Notes: generated by a model not told the origin, from the letters alone. 10,161 nucleotides of DNA from CAG-791 sp002392385 (GCA_946616295.1 CAMOIU010000075.1:1-10161); one strand, 5' to 3'; positions 1-6,523 are shown, counted from the stretch's first letter. A program made the numbers and translations.

Positions 1-94
1 CGCTGCGGATCACGGGAGCGGCTGCGGCCGCGCCGGTCTCTTCCACGGTCACATCATAGGCGACACCGTTCACGGTGATGGTATAGTTTTTCAT
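1..94 (-). CDS. Biotin carrier protein of a sodium-pump decarboxylase (partial, N-terminus only)
   Basis: Only the first 31 codons are inside the window; the gene continues past the left edge. The protein begins MKNYTITVNGVAYDVTVEE and then enters an Ala-rich stretch. That opening is characteristic of the small biotin/lipoyl carrier subunits of methylmalonyl-CoA and glutaconyl-CoA decarboxylases (MmdC/GcdC type), which have a short beta-strand start, an Ala/Pro linker and a C-terminal biotinyl domain with an MKM biotinylation site. The biotinyl domain itself is not visible. The start is supported by AGAAGGAGA six bases upstream of the ATG. The gene lies 55 bases downstream of the OadG-like gene, with no convincing promoter or terminator between, so it is probably part of the same operon. 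Its expected role is to carry the carboxyl group, as carboxybiotin, from the carboxyltransferase to the membrane beta subunit. The identity rests on a short N-terminus plus context. Confidence 0.82.
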   Translation of the reverse strand, partial: MKNYTITVNGVAYDVTVEETGAAAAAPVIRS

Positions 95-149
95 TTTTAA
101 TCTCCTTCTGTAAGAATAATGAATCAGAATTATACAGGATCACGCGGGA

Positions 150-905
150 TCAGAACTTCCTTCTGGACTTCCGGATGGAACGCACCACATAGCTTTCCGC
201 GGAGGCCTTGCCTTCGTAGGCAGCCACCGCCGCCGCGATGACGGCGATCAGGGCCGTGTCGGCCTGCACTTCCTCTGCGGGCTGTGCAGCGACTGTCTCT
301 ACGGCCGGTGCCGGTGCGGCTTCCGGTTCGACATTCCTGGCCGGTGCCTTTTTAGGCTCCGTAGCCCGGTTCAGTGCCTTGCCGAATGCCATGATGATCA
401 GTGCCAGCAGGATCAGCACCGCGAAGGTGGTGCCCATGCCCAGGACCGTGTTCAGGGCCGCCTGCTGCATGAGCTCGGCGAAAGAATATACAACATTTAC
501 CGCCACGCTGGTGAGGTCATAGGTGTCGTCCACCTTTCCCATGCTGAGAACGACCTCGGCGTCGTGATCGGAGCCGTCCACGTGTACGACGATACGGCCG
601 CCGTCCTTGGTGAATTCAACGCTGTCGCCGCGGATCTCCTGCACAGTCCCGATATCCGGAAGGGCTGCGAACCAGCTGTCGAATACAGGTCCGTATACAG
701 GATCCTCAGCAGACATCATATAGCTGCCGTCTTCAGCGGCCGCCTTCACGGACTCCGTGAAGGAGACGGCTGCTTCCAGCCACTGCTGCTGTTCTGTCTC
801 TGTCAGTGCCACCGCGTCAGGATCCGCCGCGGGCTGAGAGCCGCATCCCGCCAGAAGCAGGATGCAGGCAAGCGCTGCCAGAACTGATAATACCCTTTTC
901 TTCAT
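150..905 (-). CDS. OadG-family sodium-pump decarboxylase subunit with lipoprotein N-terminus
   Basis: A 251-residue protein. Residues 1-21 are a lipoprotein signal peptide (basic MKKR, hydrophobic core, lipobox LAGC with Cys21). Residues 22-145 form a probable extracytoplasmic domain I cannot name with certainty. Residues 150-175 (LNTVLGMGTTFAVLILLALI) are a transmembrane helix of OadG type, followed by an Ala/Pro/Glu linker (about 180-215) and a C-terminal block (AVIAAAVAAYEG, then VVRSIRKSRRKF) typical of OadG/MmdD subunits. Such subunits hold the carboxyltransferase on the membrane beta subunit and stabilise the complex. Classical OadG proteins are far shorter and lack the lipoprotein domain, so this one has a large outside extension. 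The gene starts 12 bases after the carboxyltransferase stop, and the TAA of that stop is part of the ribosome binding site TAAAGGAG. The biotin carrier follows. Family assignment is firm; the function of the outer domain is unknown. Confidence 0.88.
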   Translation of the reverse strand: MKKRVLSVLAALACILLLAGCGSQPAADPDAVALTETEQQQWLEAAVSFTESVKAAAEDGSYMMSAEDPVYGPVFDSWFAALPDIGTVQEIRGDSVEFTKDGGRIVVHVDGSDHDAEVVLSMGKVDDTYDLTSVAVNVVYSFAELMQQAALNTVLGMGTTFAVLILLALIIMAFGKALNRATEPKKAPARNVEPEAAPAPAVETVAAQPAEEVQADTALIAVIAAAVAAYEGKASAESYVVRSIRKSRRKF

Positions 906-917
906 ACAGTTTCTCCT

Positions 918-2339
918 TTACTTGCTGCTGTGCTTGCGCGCGGGGAGCTCTTCCCTCTTGGTATACAGCACTTCCAGGGAACCGATCAGATATTTGCGGA
1001 TGTCGGCAGGCTCCACGATCCTGTCGATATAGCCTCTTGCCGCCGCCGCGGAGGCGCTGTTGAAGCGCTGCTCATAATCGCCGGCCGCCTCAGCGATCTC
1101 GCTGCCGGTCTTGCCGCCGCACAGGATCCTGGCCGCCAGGGCGCTTTCCATGATGCCGACGGTGGTCTCAGGATAGCTGATGGTGAGATCCGCTCCGGCT
1201 GCCGCACTGTTCATGACAATGCCGGCGCTGCCCAGGCAGCTTCCGGTGATCACATTGATCTTGGGGATCGTAGCGCCTGCGAAAGCGCTCATAAGTCTGG
1301 CGGATGCCTCAGCGATCTTCTTCTCTTCCTGCTCGGAAGCCGCGAAACCGGTCACGTTCGTGAAGGTGATCACCGGGATCTCGAAAGCGTCGCAGAAACG
1401 GACGAATCCGGCCGCCTTGCTGCAGCCGTCAGTGGTCAGGAGGGTCTCAAAGGTCCGGGCCTGCTCACCCTTCTCATCGTATCTGGCCGCACAGTTGCCC
1501 ACGATACCGGTCACGGCGCCGCCCAGACGGGCCAGTCCGCAGACCATCTCCGGCGCGAAGCCCTTCTTGACCTCAAAGAAAATGCCGTCATCGGCGATCT
1601 CCGAGAAGGCTGCCGCGGGATCCTGGGCGAATGCAGCGGCGTTGGCGCAGCTGCGGTTGAAGTCGTCGCCGGTCTCCTGGACATCATCATCCTCGTTATT
1701 GGAAGGAAGCAGGCAGAGGAGGGAGCGGATCATGCCGAGCACTTCCTCTTCTGTTCCGATGCCGTCCACATTGCCGGCAGCGTAACGGACAGAAGCCGCC
1801 GCCGTGTCATTCTTGTCCTCTCTGTTGCCTACGAGCGCGTTTGGCGCTGTCACGAACAGCTTGGCATCCTCAGCCATGAAGGCATAATCGGAAGCCGCCG
1901 CCGTAAGAGCCAGACCGCCGCCGCAGTTTCCGAAGATACCGCAGACCTGCGGGATCACGCCGGAAGCCTTGGCCTGCGCGGCATAGATCCTGCCGAAGGC
2001 GCCAAGAGCATCCACGCCTTCCTGCAGACGCATGCCGGCGCTGTCCAGAAGTCCCACGACAGGCGCTCCCGTGCGGATGGCCATGTCATAGATCCTGGCG
2101 ATCTTGGCTGCGTGCATCTCGCCCACGCTGCCGCCGAGGACCTCGGCATTCTGGCTGTAGACATAGACCAGATTCCCGTCCACGACGCCATATCCCGTAA
2201 TGACGCCGTCGGAGGGCATCTGTTTGGGATCCATGTTGAAATCCGTCACGCGGGCAGTCACGCCGGCGCCGATCTCAACAAAACTGTTTTCATCCAGCAG
2301 AAGTTCGATCCTCTGCCTTGCCTTTGAAAAACTGTTCAT
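918..2339 (-). CDS. Biotin-dependent acyl-CoA carboxyltransferase / decarboxylase alpha subunit
   Basis: A 473-residue protein of the carboxyltransferase family (ACC beta/alpha-like; PccB, MmdA, GcdA group), with two crotonase-fold halves. The N-half has GVITGYGVVDG (45-55), DSAGMRLQEG (99-108) and the oxyanion-hole stretch GNCGGGLA (137-144). The linker LPSNNEDDD (211-219) is a family hallmark. The C-half has FTNVTGF (326-332) and the second oxyanion stretch GSCLGSAGIVMNS (366-378). The protein would transfer CO2 from an acyl-CoA to biotin on the carrier protein, the first step of sodium-pump decarboxylation. The OadG-like subunit and carrier downstream, and the absence of a biotin carboxylase here, favour a decarboxylase over a carboxylase. 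An ATG 23 codons further upstream is in frame, but the start at 2339 has GGAGG seven bases before it and begins MNSFSKARQRI, as family members do. Substrate could be methylmalonyl-, glutaconyl- or malonyl-CoA; oxaloacetate decarboxylase alpha belongs to a different family. Confidence 0.88.
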   Translation of the reverse strand: MNSFSKARQRIELLLDENSFVEIGAGVTARVTDFNMDPKQMPSDGVITGYGVVDGNLVYVYSQNAEVLGGSVGEMHAAKIARIYDMAIRTGAPVVGLLDSAGMRLQEGVDALGAFGRIYAAQAKASGVIPQVCGIFGNCGGGLALTAAASDYAFMAEDAKLFVTAPNALVGNREDKNDTAAASVRYAAGNVDGIGTEEEVLGMIRSLLCLLPSNNEDDDVQETGDDFNRSCANAAAFAQDPAAAFSEIADDGIFFEVKKGFAPEMVCGLARLGGAVTGIVGNCAARYDEKGEQARTFETLLTTDGCSKAAGFVRFCDAFEIPVITFTNVTGFAASEQEEKKIAEASARLMSAFAGATIPKINVITGSCLGSAGIVMNSAAAGADLTISYPETTVGIMESALAARILCGGKTGSEIAEAAGDYEQRFNSASAAAARGYIDRIVEPADIRKYLIGSLEVLYTKREELPARKHSSK

Positions 2340-2346
2340 CTCATAA

Positions 2347-2351
2347 CCTCC
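2347..2351 (-). promoter_or_regulatory. Ribosome binding site fixing the carboxyltransferase start
   Basis: GGAGG on the minus strand lies seven bases before the ATG at 2339. It decides for this start over the longer in-frame ATG at 2408, which has no comparable site and lies upstream of, or within, the predicted -10 region and so would not be transcribed from that promoter. Confidence 0.85.
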
Positions 2352-2353
2352 GG

Positions 2354-2367
2354 TAACCAAATGGTTA
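2354..2367. repeat. 14-base inverted repeat in the carboxyltransferase leader
   Basis: TAACCA-AA-TGGTTA is a perfect 6-bp palindrome around two bases, about 15 bases before the carboxyltransferase start and about 25 bases downstream of the predicted transcription start. It could be a repressor operator or a small RNA hairpin. In RNA the same ATAACC arm could instead pair with GGTTAT overlapping the ribosome binding site. No function is shown by sequence alone. Confidence 0.4.
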
Positions 2368-2398
2368 TACTCTGTTAAAAAATACGCATACATTCCGC

Positions 2399-2430
2399 AG
2401 TATATCACACTTTACCGCGGGACAAAACAA
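2399..2430 (-). promoter_or_regulatory. Probable sigma-A promoter of the decarboxylase operon
   Basis: On the minus strand, TGATATACT (2407 to 2399) is an extended -10 element (TG, one base, TATACT). The -35 is weak or ambiguous: TTGTCC (2425 to 2420, 15-base spacer) and TTTTGT (2427 to 2422, 17-base spacer) are both possible, which fits an extended -10 promoter. Predicted transcription would begin near 2392, leaving a leader of about 52 bases before the carboxyltransferase ATG. It lies in the only gap between scpB and the cluster. Confidence 0.6.
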
Positions 2431-2457
2431 AAAAATATTATCAGGGCCCCTTAGATA
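2426..2457 (-). terminator. Possible weak terminator after scpB
   Basis: Just at the scpB stop codon the minus strand has a short interrupted stem (GATA/TATC outside, AGG/CCT inside, with a two-base bulge) followed by ATATTTTTTTGTTTT. The T-tract is good but the stem is poor, so this may be a leaky terminator or chance AT-rich promoter DNA. Confidence 0.28.
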
Positions 2458-3020
2458 TCTAATCTGGCATTGATCTCCTGCTCGGCCTCTTCCTTCATCT
2501 CCTCCGCCTGCACCGCGTCTACCTGGGGCAGCTCCTCCACGCTGCGGATGCCGAAGGAACGGAGGAACTGCTCTGTGGTCCCGAAGAGAAGGGGTCTGCC
2601 GGGGGCGTCCACCCGCCCCACTTCCTTGATCAGATCATATTCCATAAGGCGGTTGATGGCATGGTCGCTGTTGACGCCGCGGATATTCTCCACCTCCACG
2701 CGGGTGACGGGCTGCTTGAAGGCGATGATGGAGAGGGTCTCCAGAAGGGTATCTGTCAGCACCTGTTTCCTGGGCGTCTTGGCGACACGGATCAGGTACT
2801 CATAATTCTCCCGCCGGGAGGACAGCTGGACGGAATCCTCATACCAGTTCAGGTCCAGTCCGCTCTCAGGTCCCGCATATTTCTCCTCCAGGAGCGCCGC
2901 GGCCTCGCGCACTTCCTCTTCAGTGATCTCCATGGCCGCCGCAAGACGCGAGACTTCCACGGCTTCCCCCATGACAAACAGGATCGATTCAATAACTGAC
3001 GCTGCTCTATCTCTGTCCAT
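2451..3020 (-). CDS. scpB: Segregation and condensation protein B
   Basis: A 189-residue protein of normal ScpB length. Residues 5-80 form the N-terminal winged-helix region (IESILFVMGEAVEVSRLAAA). Residues 92-165 hold the second winged helix with the family signatures LETLSIIAFKQPVTRVEVE (93-111), IRGVNSDHAI (113-122) and GRPLLFGTTEQFL (141-153). The tail from about 165 is acidic. ScpB dimers bind ScpA, the kleisin, in the SMC condensin complex that compacts and separates chromosomes. The start at 3020 has GGAG eight bases upstream, begins the conserved fold at once, and is the first possible one in this frame after an upstream stop codon. The first 57 codons overlap the 3' end of scpA in another frame, which is unusual (see findings). 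Identification is confident. Confidence 0.95.
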   Translation of the reverse strand: MDRDRAASVIESILFVMGEAVEVSRLAAAMEITEEEVREAAALLEEKYAGPESGLDLNWYEDSVQLSSRRENYEYLIRVAKTPRKQVLTDTLLETLSIIAFKQPVTRVEVENIRGVNSDHAINRLMEYDLIKEVGRVDAPGRPLLFGTTEQFLRSFGIRSVEELPQVDAVQAEEMKEEAEQEINARLDI

Positions 3021-4060
3021 TCTTCTGTCTCCAGAATCCTCTCCGCCGTGCCGGCTTCAGGCGCACAGGCCAGAAGGGCGGGACCGGCAGAGACTCTGCT
3101 CCTTTCTGCGGGATGATCGAAATACTCTTCTGTCTCTTCTATATATGTTTCATCCGCCGGGATATCCTCGGGATCTGCCTCCGGCGTTTCTTCCTCAGGT
3201 TCTTCCTGAAAAGGTTCTGTTTCTACTGGCTCAGGCGGGAGCGTTTCCGGCTCCTCCTTTTCCTCAGGAGACGGCGTTTCCGCAGGCTCCGCCGGAGCCT
3301 GCTCCTGGCGTTCCTCGGGCGGTACGGCCTCGATCAGGATCCTCCCGAAGATCTCGTCCTGGCGGACACGGATCCTGGATTCCCGGATCAGTTCCAGGAC
3401 GACCAGGAAGGTGACGATGATCTCTTCCTTGCTCTCCTGGTTTTCAAGGAGCTGGGCAAAATCTCCGCTGGGATGCCGGCTGAGCCAGGCCTCCACGTAG
3501 AGCCTCTTCTCTCCCATACTCAGCTGTTCCCGCTGGATCTTGCCGAACCCGCTTCTGACAGGATCCTTGCGGTCACGGCTGCGTTTCAGGGATTCCCGGA
3601 ATACCTGGCTCAGCCTTTCCAGGGTGGCGCTGCCCAGAAGCTGCTCATAGTCCAGGGGCGGTGTGTAGTCCTCGACCTCCTGGGGCAGGGACTTCTCTCT
3701 GTACATGCTCTTGCCCGCCGTAACGCCGCGGTCCTTGAGCTCTCCGGCCAGAAATTTGAACTTCTTGTATTCCAGAAGTCTTCTCACCAGCTCTTCGCGG
3801 GGATCCTCTTCCTCCTCCTCGGGCTCCTCCGTCCGCGGCAGCAGCATCCGGCTCTTGATATCCAGAAGCGTCGCCGCCATGACCAGAAATTCGCTGGTCA
3901 CGTTCATATCATCCGTGTCCAACTCCCGTACATAGGCCAGATACTGGTCGGTGATCTCCGCGATGGGAATGTCATAGATGTCTACTTTGTTCTTGTCGAT
4001 CAGGTGCAGGAGAAGGTCCAGCGGGCCTTCAAAAGCCTGCAGTTTAACAGGAATGGCCAT
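2849..4060 (-). CDS. scpA: Segregation and condensation protein A with long acidic tail
   Basis: A 403-residue ORF; ScpA is usually about 250. Residues 1-246 are a complete ScpA kleisin: the N-terminal SMC-head-binding part (FEGPLDLLLHLIDKNKVDIY, 10-29; FLVMAATLLDIKSRMLLPR, 58-76), a central linker, and the C-terminal winged helix (VTFLVVLELIRESRIRVRQ, 216-234, then EIFGRILIE) that caps the SMC head. After this comes a Pro/Glu-rich acidic tail (247-318), a mixed stretch (319-346), and a basic Trp/Arg-rich end (about 360-403) encoded within scpB in another frame. The basic end looks like a shadow translation of scpB, so the stop position may reflect an old frame change. The start at 4060 has AAAGGAAC upstream and overlaps the phosphoesterase 3' end by 17 bp, suggesting translational coupling. 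ScpA identity is confident; the tail is the odd part. Confidence 0.93.
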   Translation of the reverse strand: MAIPVKLQAFEGPLDLLLHLIDKNKVDIYDIPIAEITDQYLAYVRELDTDDMNVTSEFLVMAATLLDIKSRMLLPRTEEPEEEEEDPREELVRRLLEYKKFKFLAGELKDRGVTAGKSMYREKSLPQEVEDYTPPLDYEQLLGSATLERLSQVFRESLKRSRDRKDPVRSGFGKIQREQLSMGEKRLYVEAWLSRHPSGDFAQLLENQESKEEIIVTFLVVLELIRESRIRVRQDEIFGRILIEAVPPEERQEQAPAEPAETPSPEEKEEPETLPPEPVETEPFQEEPEEETPEADPEDIPADETYIEETEEYFDHPAERSRVSAGPALLACAPEAGTAERILETEEWTEIEQRQLLNRSCLSWGKPWKSRVLRRPWRSLKRKCARPRRSWRRNMRDLRADWT

Positions 4061-4964
4061 GAATGGTTCCTTTCGGTGACAGCTCGATCACGGTGAGCTC
4101 CCCTGGGTTGAAGATACGGATGGGCAGGGTGTGCATGCCCAGGCCGCAGCTGACGATCAGATCCCTGCCGTAGAGACTGTATCTGCCCCCGCTGCAGCGC
4201 GGAAACAGGGCCGGCGCCGGGGAAACGACACCCCCGATCAGGGGGAGCCGCATGAGGCCGCCGTGCAGGTGGCCGCTCAGCGTCAGGTCTGCCCCCCATC
4301 CGGCATAGGCAGCAAAAAAGGCCGGATCATGGGCCAGCAGGATCTGGAAGTGCTCCGGATCGCCCTCGCCCAGGTATCCGTCTATATCCGCCGGCTCCAG
4401 CCGGTGTTTCATGAATTTCCGGTAATGGGAGGCCGGCAGCTCCAGACCGGCGATCCGCAGATCGCCGAAAACGGCTGTCTCATTATGGAGGGTCTGCACC
4501 CCCGCCTCCTTAAGGGCCTTCTGGAAGCGCCGGTATCTCTTCCCGCAGTGGCTTCCCGGCGCGTGCAGGCGCGCCTCATGATTGCCCTCCGCCATCATGA
4601 CCGGGGCAATAGAAGCCAGTCTCCGCAGTAGGTCCAGGCTGACGGCATACCAGCTGTCGTCTCCCTCCGCGGCGCGGGAGGCCTGAGAGGATACAACCTG
4701 GTCGCCGCCGGACAGGATCAGGTCCGGCCGGAGCCTCTCCGCGGCCTCTGCCAGGGCGGCATTGCCCTTTCCATAGTCCTTCTCATGAAGATCCGTGAGG
4801 TAAAGGATCCGGACAGGCCGGGTGATCTTGCTGCTGGAGACCGAATACCTGCGGACCACGAACCTGTGGTTGTCTATGACCATGGAGCCCAGACACAGAC
4901 CGGCCGCCGCCGATACCGCCGCGGCGCAGATGTATAAAGCTTCTCTGTCTCTGCCTTCTGTCAT
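4044..4964 (-). CDS. Membrane-anchored metallophosphoesterase (calcineurin-like)
   Basis: A 306-residue protein with one hydrophobic N-terminal helix (about residues 9-30, Ala/Gly-rich), probably a membrane anchor, then a calcineurin-like phosphoesterase domain. All metal-binding motifs are present in order: DLH (58-60), GGDQ (86-89), GNHE (127-130), AHDP (211-214) and GHLHGG (231-236), so it should be an active dimetal enzyme. The layout resembles the YkuE/YaeI group, whose members act on lipid or phosphodiester substrates; the substrate here cannot be read from the sequence. The start ATG overlaps the proA stop (ATGA, 4 bp) and the end overlaps the scpA start by 17 bp, placing it firmly inside a proA-scpA-scpB transcription unit. 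A membrane phosphoesterase has no obvious link to proline synthesis or condensin, so this may be co-expression only. Confidence 0.88.
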   Translation of the reverse strand: MTEGRDREALYICAAAVSAAAGLCLGSMVIDNHRFVVRRYSVSSSKITRPVRILYLTDLHEKDYGKGNAALAEAAERLRPDLILSGGDQVVSSQASRAAEGDDSWYAVSLDLLRRLASIAPVMMAEGNHEARLHAPGSHCGKRYRRFQKALKEAGVQTLHNETAVFGDLRIAGLELPASHYRKFMKHRLEPADIDGYLGEGDPEHFQILLAHDPAFFAAYAGWGADLTLSGHLHGGLMRLPLIGGVVSPAPALFPRCSGGRYSLYGRDLIVSCGLGMHTLPIRIFNPGELTVIELSPKGTIHGHSC

Positions 4965-6274
4965 CCTCTGGTCTCCCGGTGCAGGTCTCTGTGATGGAAT
5001 TGTTTCCTGCCGGACGCGTAGTCCCCCACGATCTGACCCTTTCCGTTCAGCAGATATTTATAGGTGACCAGTCCGTCCAGGCCCACCGGTCCGCGGGCAT
5101 GGATCTTGCCGGTGCTGATCCCCACCTCGGCGCCGAACCCGTAACGGAATCCGTCCGCGAACCTTGTGGAGCAGTTCCTGTAGACACCGGCGCTGTCTGT
5201 CATGCGGAGGAAATAATCCGCCGCTGCGTCATCCTCTGTGAGTATGCAGTCCGTGTGATGCGAGCCGAACCGGTTGATATGGCTTACGGCCTCCCGGACA
5301 TCCTCTGTCAGCTTCAGGGAGATCACCAGGTCGTTGTACTCCGTGTCAAACTCACCCTCTTCCATATATTCCACCGGCAGGCCGGCTGTGCGGCCCACCA
5401 GGTCCGCGGCCTCCCGTGTGCCGCGAAGTCTGACGCCGGCGGCGTCCAGGGCAGAGGCGATGGGGGGCAGCAGCCTTTCCGCCGCGCCGCGCTCGACCAG
5501 CAGGGTCTCCACCGCGTTGCAGGCGGCCGCGTACTGGACCTTGGCGTCCACGATGAGAGGGATGGCCTTTGTGAGGTCGGCCGTTCCGTCGATATAAATA
5601 TGGCAGATGCCGCTGGAATGGCCCATCACCGGGATCCTGGTGTGCTCCATGATATAGCGCACGAAGGCGTTGGATCCCCGGGGGATCAGGAGGTCCACCT
5701 CCCGGTCACAGGAGAGGAGCTCGTCGATCTCCGTGTGGAGCTCGGCCTGCAGCAGACAGCTTTCGGGCAGGCCGGCCTTAAGAGCGCTCTCCTTGATGAT
5801 GGAGAAAAGGACCCGGTTGGTCTCCGCGGTCTCCTTGCCGCCCTTGAGGATCGCGCAGTTGCCGCTCTTAAGGCAGAGAGCGGCCACCTGGACCATGGCG
5901 TCCGGCCGGGCCTCGAAGATGACCCCGATCACGCCGATGGGAACGGTGACCTTCTGCAGGACGAGGCCCTCGTCCAGCTCTCTTTCCAGCAGGACCCTGT
6001 GAGCGGGATCTGGAAGTGACTGCAGCTGGCGCAGCCCGCTGATGCTGTCCCGCATCTTGGTCTCGTCATAGCGGAGCCTTTTCATGACGGCACTCGAGAG
6101 AGAGGCCTCCTCCGCCGCCCGCAGGTCGGCGGCATTGGCGGCGAAGATCCTGTCACGGTTCTCCTCCAGCCCCTGGGCGATATATTCCAGTGCCTGGTTC
6201 CTGGCCTCCGCGGACGCGGCTGCCATCTCCGGAGCCGCAAGCTTCATCGCGGCTGCTTCTTCACGAATATGCAT
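4961..6274 (-). CDS. proA: Gamma-glutamyl phosphate reductase
   Basis: A 437-residue protein of the aldehyde dehydrogenase superfamily, near the usual ProA length (about 415-420) with a slightly long C-terminus. It reduces L-glutamate 5-phosphate with NADPH to glutamate semialdehyde, the second step of proline synthesis in the cytosol. Visible hallmarks are VPIGVIGVIFEARPDAMVQV (111-130), the nucleotide-binding region LKGGKE (143-148), LLIPRGSN (195-202), the catalytic Cys252 in AACNAVETLLV, and the C-terminal signature GAEVGISTGKIHARGPVGL (381-399). The ribosome binding site AAAGGAGGAG just upstream is very strong. No proB (glutamate 5-kinase) lies beside it in this window: upstream is rpsU across a terminator, downstream is the phosphoesterase with a 4-bp ATGA overlap. 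No promoter of its own was seen, so it probably relies on transcription passing the rpsU terminator. Confidence 0.96.
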   Translation of the reverse strand: MHIREEAAAMKLAAPEMAAASAEARNQALEYIAQGLEENRDRIFAANAADLRAAEEASLSSAVMKRLRYDETKMRDSISGLRQLQSLPDPAHRVLLERELDEGLVLQKVTVPIGVIGVIFEARPDAMVQVAALCLKSGNCAILKGGKETAETNRVLFSIIKESALKAGLPESCLLQAELHTEIDELLSCDREVDLLIPRGSNAFVRYIMEHTRIPVMGHSSGICHIYIDGTADLTKAIPLIVDAKVQYAAACNAVETLLVERGAAERLLPPIASALDAAGVRLRGTREAADLVGRTAGLPVEYMEEGEFDTEYNDLVISLKLTEDVREAVSHINRFGSHHTDCILTEDDAAADYFLRMTDSAGVYRNCSTRFADGFRYGFGAEVGISTGKIHARGPVGLDGLVTYKYLLNGKGQIVGDYASGRKQFHHRDLHRETRG

Positions 6275-6284
6275 GGTCTCCTCC

Positions 6285-6320
6285 TTTAAACAATAATCCC
6301 CCGGCTGTACACCGGGGGAT
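6285..6320 (-). terminator. Intrinsic terminator between rpsU and proA
   Basis: On the minus strand ATCCCCCGG (6320 to 6312) pairs perfectly with CCGGGGGAT (6304 to 6296) around a 7-base loop, followed by TATTGTTTAAA. The stem is strong and the U-tract is interrupted, which suggests partial termination. The tail runs straight into the proA ribosome binding site, so the hairpin ends about 21 bases before the proA start. Confidence 0.78.
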
Positions 6321-6342
6321 CCTGTTGTCAGATCACGGAATA

Positions 6343-6516
6343 TCAGAACTTCCTCTTTCTGGCGGCTTCGGACTTCTTCTTGCGCTTTACGCTGGGCTTC
6401 TCATAGTGCTCTCTCTTGCGGATCTCCTGCTGGATGCCCGCCTTGGCACAGCTTCTCTTGAAGCGGCGCAGTGCGCTGTCCAAACTCTCGTTCTCTTTAA
6501 GAATAACGCTCGACAT
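6343..6516 (-). CDS. rpsU: 30S ribosomal protein S21
   Basis: A 57-residue protein that starts MSSVILKENESLDSALRRFK and ends RKKKSEAARKRKF. It matches S21 in length, in the conserved SLDSALRRFKR block (residues 11-21), the REHYEKPSVKRK block (34-45) and the very basic Lys/Arg-rich tail. S21 sits on the platform of the small ribosomal subunit near the 3' end of 16S rRNA and helps initiation. The start is supported by GGGAGGG seven bases upstream. The gene has its own strong promoter at 6607-6634, a leader of about 84 bases with possible regulatory structure, and an intrinsic terminator just downstream. It lies between alaS and proA. The identification is secure despite the short length. Confidence 0.96.
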   Translation of the reverse strand: MSSVILKENESLDSALRRFKRSCAKAGIQQEIRKREHYEKPSVKRKKKSEAARKRKF

Positions 6517-6523
6517 ATCTCTA

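Noticed and set aside
95..149. TATAAT between the OadG-like gene and the biotin carrier gene as an internal promoter
   Set aside because: The hexamer is good but only a poor -35 (TTCTGA at a 15-base spacer, overlapping the upstream stop) is present, so chance is likely.
930..2327. A 465-codon open frame on the plus strand opposite the carboxyltransferase
   Set aside because: Same codon-use shadow effect; no family motifs, and the sense strand has clear conserved domains, start and ribosome binding site.
2340..2408. A longer carboxyltransferase start 23 codons upstream
   Set aside because: The added residues are not family-like, there is no good ribosome binding site, and the upstream ATG overlaps the predicted promoter region.
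3113..4096. A 327-codon open frame on the plus strand opposite scpA
   Set aside because: The translation is a Leu/Phe/Arg-rich complement of the acidic ScpA tail and core; no plausible ribosome binding site or motifs were seen.
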